A stretch of 10,030 nt of DNA, from positions 1 to 10,030 of the forward strand of contig JAUZQS010000080.1 of NCBI GenBank assembly GCA_030950875.1, given 5' to 3'. Shown here one piece after another: positions 6,196 to 10,030 of this stretch. This DNA is from Mariprofundaceae bacterium (GTDB taxonomy: Bacteria; Pseudomonadota; Zetaproteobacteria; Mariprofundales; Mariprofundaceae). The notes under the pieces were generated by a model, which saw nothing but the letters and a program-made list of their open reading frames with translations, had not been told where the DNA came from and did not search any database. How positions within the stretch are numbered: the first letter of the stretch is position 1; each line of letters begins with the position of its first letter. Both the position numbers and the translations under genes were made by a program.

Positions 6196-6401
6196 TGGTA
6201 CAACGTATCACATGGGCGGAACTTAGATTTCCACCAATCAATCTGTGGGTGATGGCACCGTTGTCGTCAGAAAAGGAGCCCGCCCACATACACCGGAGAC
6301 AACGCCCGGGGTTATTGCAACATCAGCAAAAACCAAACGCGCTACACAAATTACACAGACGGTTAGAAACATTGCTTGCCGTTCGTGGAGGGAAAGTATG
6401 A
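6195..6401 (+). CDS. candidate small protein between nrdJa and nrdJb
   Basis: A 68-codon frame starts with GTG at 6195, sharing one base with the nrdJa TAG stop (TAGTG). It ends in TGA at 6399-6401, overlapping the nrdJb ATG as ATGA. Such double linkage is typical of genes translated one after another in an operon. The N-terminal part ITWAELRFPPINLWVM is protein-like, rich in tryptophan and proline; the rest is basic and rich in glutamine, histidine and arginine. I recognise no family. Against it: no good ribosome-binding site before the GTG, many rare codons (AGA, CGG, ATA, CTA), and another frame (from 6227, running into nrdJb) is also open with a more coding-like first-position G content. 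An internal ATG at 6252 is an alternative start. It may be a real peptide, a translated leader that couples nrdJb to nrdJa, or chance. Confidence 0.38.
   Translation: MVQRITWAELRFPPINLWVMAPLSSEKEPAHIHRRQRPGLLQHQQKPNALHKLHRRLETLLAVRGGKV
6213..6304 (+). other. potential structured RNA segment in the nrdJa-nrdJb gap
   Basis: Three long complementary pairings lie close together. TGGGCGG (6213-6219) pairs with CCGCCCA (6280-6286). TGTGGG (6244-6249) pairs with CCCACA (6283-6288), so these two exclude each other. CGTTGTC (6259-6265) pairs with GACAACG (6298-6304), which crosses either of the first two and would make a pseudoknot. GGTG/CACC (6248-6259 region) can also close a small hairpin. Competing and crossing stems are typical of regulatory RNAs. 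The fragments around CCCGCCCACA and CCGGAGAC faintly recall parts of cobalamin riboswitches, but the full consensus is not there. Confidence 0.33.
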
Positions 6402-7033
6402 GCATTAAAATTGAAAAGAAAATTACAGCCTATGAAGTTGCCAAACCTCAAGAAGATAAACAAGAGGATAATGTCACCGCCATTGCCCCTCTACTTGAGC
6501 GCGATGAAATCCTTGAAGGCAATACGTATAAAATCAAAACGCCAGCTTCTGAACATGCGATGTATATCACCATCAATGATGTCGTCGTAAACAAAGGCAA
6601 GCCTGATGAGCATCGTCGTCCATTTGAGATATTTATTAACTCCAAGAATATGGAGCATTTCATGTGGATTGTTGCTTTAACACGCGTTATTTCAGCGATT
6701 TTCCGTAAAGGTGGCGATGTCACGTTTTTGGTTGAAGAGTTGAAGGCGGTGTTTGATCCTCGTGGCGGCTATTTCAAGAAGGGTGGCAAATATATGCCGT
6801 CTTTGGTGGCTGATATCGGCGAAGTGATTCAACAACACCTTATCTCTATTGGTATGATGCACGGGCAGTTACAAACAGCCGAACTTGAAGCCAAACGCCA
6901 AGAAGCAGAGATAAAGTTGGGTACTGATGCGATGGCTAAAGGTCAGCTGTGTGATAAATGCGGCGCGATGGCTGTCGTTCGCCTTGATAATTGCGACTGC
7001 TGTTTGGAGTGTGGCGATTCGAAGTGTGGTTAG
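6398..7033 (+). CDS. nrdJb: NrdJb, C-terminal subunit of the split class II ribonucleotide reductase
   Basis: I start it at ATG 6398 (211 residues): GGAGGG (6387-6392) lies 5 nt upstream and the protein then opens MSIKIEKKITAYEV, as NrdJb proteins do. The same frame is open 57 codons further up, but that part is not family-like. Residues 41-155 form the conserved domain (YKIKTP...AMYITINDVV...RRPFEIFINSKN...GGDVTFLVEEL...FDPRGGYFKKGG), which in single-chain class II enzymes lies after the catalytic barrel and is probably related to the TSCPD domain. A charged helical linker follows, then a cysteine cluster at 185-210: CDKCG, CDCC, ECGDSKCG. This is expected to bind zinc and/or present the thiols that re-reduce the active-site disulphide of NrdJa. 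The gene is the last of the plus-strand operon. Confidence 0.9.
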   Translation: MSIKIEKKITAYEVAKPQEDKQEDNVTAIAPLLERDEILEGNTYKIKTPASEHAMYITINDVVVNKGKPDEHRRPFEIFINSKNMEHFMWIVALTRVISAIFRKGGDVTFLVEELKAVFDPRGGYFKKGGKYMPSLVADIGEVIQQHLISIGMMHGQLQTAELEAKRQEAEIKLGTDAMAKGQLCDKCGAMAVVRLDNCDCCLECGDSKCG

Positions 7034-7117
7034 TATATCAAAGTTGTAAACTTATGACTAAGTTGTCGGTTAAAGCATAAGCTGCAAACGTAAACTCAAT
7101 AACGAAACCTTAGTAGA

Positions 7118-7141
7118 TAAGTACATACTTAAATTTTTATT
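7118..7141 (+). terminator. weak AT-rich hairpin with T-tract after nrdJb
   Basis: TAAGTA (7118-7123) and TACTTA (7126-7131) are perfect inverted arms around CA, followed by TTTTTATT (7134-7141). It could end nrdJab transcription facing the convergent gene, but the stem is AT-only apart from one pair and the loop is too tight to form fully. The rest of the 103-bp gap (7034-7136) holds only a small AAGTT/AACTT inverted repeat (7042-7054) and no recognisable gene. Confidence 0.25.
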
Positions 7142-7865
7142 CGTTATTCAGAAGTTGCTCAGCCATCCCATCCAGTTTAGCTTTAATAGCTTTCCAATTA
7201 GGGCTGTACTGATTTTGCAAAGCATAAAATTTCTTACTGTGGTTGTGCTCATGTAAATGGCATAGCTCATGAGTTATAACATAATCAATACACTCTGCAG
7301 GAGCCTTAACCAAGTTCGAGTTTAAACTGATGCGCCCCATTGGTGAGCAGCTGCCCCATTGTTTTTTCATCTGCCGTATCGTCATTGGCGGGGCCATATC
7401 AAGCCAGTCGATATTAGCAGTAATTAAGGTTAAGTGTTTTTCAAAAATAAGTCGTGCGTGTTCTTTATACCAGTTCTCTAGCAGACCCTTAACCTTCCCT
7501 CGGCTTGTATTAGTAATTTCAATCATAAACATACCACGACTTAATTTCACTTGGTTTGTATCTGAAGGAATAACCTTAAGCTGATAACGCCTTCCTAGGT
7601 AGAAGTGTGTTTCACCGCTTACATATTCACGAGGCAAGACTTGATCATTGCTGCGTTGTATTTGTTCTACGTGCTTCACGACCCAACGCGCTCTTTTCTT
7701 CATAGTCTCAACAATCTTTTGTTTATCTGTATGAGAAGGCGCTTTTACCTCAACGGTAGCATTAGGAAGCACATGAATTGAAATCGTTTTCTTCCTGCTG
7801 GATAGAAACTGTACAGAGTATTCATATGTCTTATCGCCATAAACAAAGCTTGGCTTAACAATCAT
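7137..7865 (-). CDS. YgjP/SprT-like zinc metallopeptidase domain protein linked to hsdR
   Basis: The 242 residues fit the YgjP (DUF45, WLM-like) family. The signature is complete: IRQMKKQWGSCSPMGRISLN (163-182), then IDYVITHELCHLHEHNHSKKF. The HELCH at 199-203 supplies two zinc-ligand histidines and the general-base glutamate; H209 in NHS is the expected third ligand. There is no signal peptide or membrane segment, so it acts in the cytoplasm. Its true substrate is not known; the E. coli relative YgjP has been described both as a putative metal-dependent hydrolase and as a nucleotide pyrophosphatase. The ATG (7863-7865) overlaps the hsdR stop (TGA at 7862-7864) as ATGA, so it is translated with the restriction subunit. 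Such genes recur beside type I restriction systems, which suggests a service role there, perhaps control or turnover of HsdR; this is inference. It is the last gene of its unit. Confidence 0.88.
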   Translation of the reverse strand: MIVKPSFVYGDKTYEYSVQFLSSRKKTISIHVLPNATVEVKAPSHTDKQKIVETMKKRARWVVKHVEQIQRSNDQVLPREYVSGETHFYLGRRYQLKVIPSDTNQVKLSRGMFMIEITNTSRGKVKGLLENWYKEHARLIFEKHLTLITANIDWLDMAPPMTIRQMKKQWGSCSPMGRISLNSNLVKAPAECIDYVITHELCHLHEHNHSKKFYALQNQYSPNWKAIKAKLDGMAEQLLNNE

Positions 7866-10030
7866 CTGTTTCCGTGCCTTACAATTTGAATAATATGTGC
7901 CAGCACAGCTTTACCAAGATCCAATCCCCCAAGGGCTTCAAACAAGCTAGGAAGCAGTGACTTTTGAATTTCAGTTTCAATATTTTGTGGATTGATAGAG
8001 TGCTCAGCTACAGAGCGGTTGACGACATCATCAATTTCCATTGCAAGGTCAATGAAATCCTTTTTCTTTTTAGGAGAAAGTACAGCATAAGCGTCCTCGC
8101 CAATGGTCAGCCTGACTGCACCATAATATGCTTTTGCATGAGGTTTCCCCTCTAATATCGCTGGTACACCATCGACTTTTTTTGTTTCAAGGTCATTATG
8201 AAATTTTTTGAATAAGGCGTATTGCTTTAAGGGGTAATCAAATAGACTTTCTACCTCTTCAATCGCCTGCTTCAATAGTTTGGAGAAATATTCTTTGGCA
8301 TACGGATCATCATCCATTTGCTCTTCAATTTTTTTCTTGGCTCTGGTGCGAATGAGATCAGTTTCATTTCGGGTCTTTTCATCAGACCATGTTTCAGGCT
8401 CAGATTTTCCCAGTTCATTCACCAAGTAAGCGCCCTCAGGTTCTTTGATGCCTTCACCAATGACATGTTTATCAATAAGTTTTCCGATTTGTTGCTCGTA
8501 GGCACTGTAATCAACGGTTTCCTGTGCATCTTGCTTACAAATCTTGCGCAGGTTTATAAAGAAACGCAGGTCATCTTTGTAGCATTGAATATCATCTTCT
8601 TTAAAAGAGGAATCTTCAAAAAAGCTATTGGAAGAAAGTGCAATTTTTAAACACATGCCAAACTCAGTTAGGGCTTCATAAAAGTCTTCTCTATGTTTTT
8701 GATTGCTATCGTACTCTTGACCTTGGGCATCGTTCTGAAGTTTAGGAATGAGCAGCTGGCGATATTGTTCCAAGTCAGCTCGGTTCTTAATACGCTTAAA
8801 TAGCGACCATAATTTATCATGCAGGTTTGGAAGACGTTTGTATTCGGTATTTATTTGGGAGTACATACCGTCAATGTCATCAATGTCGAATCCACCTTGC
8901 GTTTTTTCTTCCAAGTCTTGGTAGTCTTTAATGGCTGTATCAAGGGCTTTGAGTATGCCGCGATAATCAATCAATAAGCCATATTTCTTCGCATCATGTA
9001 AACGATTCACTCGGGCAATAGCTTGAATTAAATTATGAGCTTCTAACTTTTTATCGATATATAACACGCCATTTCTAGGCTCATCAAAGCCTGTGAGAAG
9101 CTTGCTAACAACAATAAGAATCTCAGGATCACCATCACCTGCAAATGCTGAAATCACAGATTGGGTGTATTCTTCCTCAGCTTGCGAACCAACATTGTCT
9201 TTCCACCATTGCTGTACTTCAGGCAATGAAGGCTCATCCACATCACTATGCCCTTCACGCGTATCAGGTGCAGACATGATGATGGCACTGGTTACTAAGC
9301 CAGTTTCATCAAGTGCTTTTTTGTAGCGAATCGCTGAGGGCCTACTATCGGTAGCCAACTGCGCTTTGAGCCCAGTGGATTTGATGTGAGTAGAATAGTG
9401 AGTCGCAATATCCCAAGCAACCAGTTCAATGCGGTTTTGCGAGCTATAGACAGCGCCTCTGCTTGTGAACTTCTTCTTCAAATCAATACGTTGTTTTTCA
9501 GACAACTGATTCGTAATTTTATCAAACCAGTTATCAATCGCTTTTTGATTTACATTCAATTCGGGCATGCGCTCTTCATATAAAAGTGGTGTGACAGCAC
9601 CATCTGCAACCGCTCGTTTCATGGTATAAGCATGAATAATGGAACCAAATTTATTTTCTGTTTTATCATCCTTTAAAAGCGGGGTGCCAGTAAATGCGAT
9701 ATAAGCAGCATTGGGTAAAGCCTTACGCATCCGTTCATGGCTTTCACCGCCTTGGCTTCGATGCCCTTCATCAATCAACACAATTAAATCAGCGCTATCA
9801 TTTCTACATGCAGGCTGTTTGGCGGCAGTGGTAAACTTATTGATGATAGAAAAAATAATCCGTTCAGTGCCTTGTCCAATACGTTTCGCCAAATCTTTAC
9901 CTGAACTCACCTTAGAATGCTCACCAGCACGTTTTGTGGCGATATGGCTACCAAAGGCACCAGACATAAGAAAAGTCGTGTTTAGTTGCTTCTCAAGGTC
10001 AATACGGTCGGTAACAATGATAAACCTAGC
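7862..10030 (-). CDS. hsdR: type I restriction enzyme R subunit HsdR, 5' end cut by the window
   Basis: The frame stays open to the right edge (about 722 codons visible), so the start lies beyond 10030. HsdR is the ATP-driven translocase and nuclease of type I restriction-modification complexes and works with HsdM and HsdS. Visible motor motifs in order: FIIVTDRIDLEKQ at the edge, the Walker B-type box LIDEGHRSQGG (near 9761-9780), FTGTPLLKDD (motif III, near 9665-9694), FGSIIHAYTMKRAVADGAVTPL, then VSKLLTGFDEP (motif V, about 9080-9112) and QAIARVNRLH (motif VI, about 9000-9030). The remaining C-terminal 380 or so residues are charged and helical, as expected for the part that docks on the methylase core. 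The PD-(D/E)xK nuclease domain and Walker A lie outside, so I cannot say whether the enzyme is intact. No frameshift is seen in the visible part. hsdM and hsdS are not in the window. Confidence 0.94.
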   Translation of the reverse strand, partial: ARFIIVTDRIDLEKQLNTTFLMSGAFGSHIATKRAGEHSKVSSGKDLAKRIGQGTERIIFSIINKFTTAAKQPACRNDSADLIVLIDEGHRSQGGESHERMRKALPNAAYIAFTGTPLLKDDKTENKFGSIIHAYTMKRAVADGAVTPLLYEERMPELNVNQKAIDNWFDKITNQLSEKQRIDLKKKFTSRGAVYSSQNRIELVAWDIATHYSTHIKSTGLKAQLATDSRPSAIRYKKALDETGLVTSAIIMSAPDTREGHSDVDEPSLPEVQQWWKDNVGSQAEEEYTQSVISAFAGDGDPEILIVVSKLLTGFDEPRNGVLYIDKKLEAHNLIQAIARVNRLHDAKKYGLLIDYRGILKALDTAIKDYQDLEEKTQGGFDIDDIDGMYSQINTEYKRLPNLHDKLWSLFKRIKNRADLEQYRQLLIPKLQNDAQGQEYDSNQKHREDFYEALTEFGMCLKIALSSNSFFEDSSFKEDDIQCYKDDLRFFINLRKICKQDAQETVDYSAYEQQIGKLIDKHVIGEGIKEPEGAYLVNELGKSEPETWSDEKTRNETDLIRTRAKKKIEEQMDDDPYAKEYFSKLLKQAIEEVESLFDYPLKQYALFKKFHNDLETKKVDGVPAILEGKPHAKAYYGAVRLTIGEDAYAVLSPKKKKDFIDLAMEIDDVVNRSVAEHSINPQNIETEIQKSLLPSLFEALGGLDLGKAVLAHIIQIVRHGNR

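Noticed and set aside
6244..6320. Complete cobalamin riboswitch
   Set aside because: Only fragments resemble the consensus (CCCGC..ACA and CCGGAGAC). The B12-box match is about 10 of 17, and the two elements are only a few bases apart rather than separated by the usual core. Kept only as an unspecified structured RNA candidate.
6245..6397. NrdJb start at GTG 6245
   Set aside because: The 51 extra residues are not NrdJb-like, and GGAGGG right before ATG 6398 marks the start.
7034..7136. Integrase attachment site or tRNA fragment at the border of the restriction module
   Set aside because: I find no tRNA-like cloverleaf, integrase gene or matching direct repeat in the window. Only small AT-rich inverted repeats are present.
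9965..9967. hsdR starting at ATG 9967
   Set aside because: The frame continues open to the window edge and the upstream residues (FIIVTDRIDLEKQ) are a conserved HsdR segment, so this is an internal methionine.

Overview
This is a 10 kb piece of a bacterial chromosome of moderate to low GC. It most likely comes from a pseudomonadote (proteobacterium). The reasons are the ubiE-ubiJ-ubiB ubiquinone cluster, in the order known from E. coli, and a class II ribonucleotide reductase split into two proteins, as in Pseudomonas NrdJa/NrdJb. I cannot name the genus from the sequence alone.

Layout. Positions 2-217 (+) are the 3' end of an acetolactate synthase small subunit gene (branched-chain amino-acid synthesis). 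It converges on a minus-strand operon that runs from 3760 down to 231: ubiE (C-methyltransferase of ubiquinone and menaquinone synthesis), ubiJ (SCP2 lipid-binding accessory protein), ubiB (membrane-anchored atypical kinase/ATPase), then an unrecognised small exported protein. The three ubi genes are joined by ATGA stop-start overlaps.

A divergent control region of about 280 bp (3761-4038) separates ubiE from the plus-strand nrdJ genes. It carries a sigma70-type promoter with a good NrdR-box match lying between the -35 and -10 elements. It also has two DnaA-box-like sites and several inverted repeats. This fits the known link between deoxynucleotide supply, NrdR and replication control.

nrdJa (4039-6195) is the catalytic subunit of an adenosylcobalamin-dependent ribonucleotide reductase. 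nrdJb (6398-7033) carries the detached C-terminal part, with a cysteine cluster. The 202 bp between them is the oddest stretch of the window. It contains a 68-codon frame that overlaps the nrdJa stop by one base and the nrdJb start as ATGA. It also contains long complementary segments that could fold as mutually exclusive or pseudoknotted stems. Either a small unknown protein or a structured RNA may sit inside this cobalamin-dependent operon.

After an AT-rich gap of 103 bp the strand flips to an accessory module: the 3' two-thirds of a type I restriction hsdR gene (cut by the window's right edge) and, overlapping it by ATGA, a YgjP/SprT-like zinc metallopeptidase gene. The hsdM and hsdS genes are not in view and would have to lie beyond position 10030. 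No tRNA, rRNA, CRISPR array, insertion sequence or transposase was seen.
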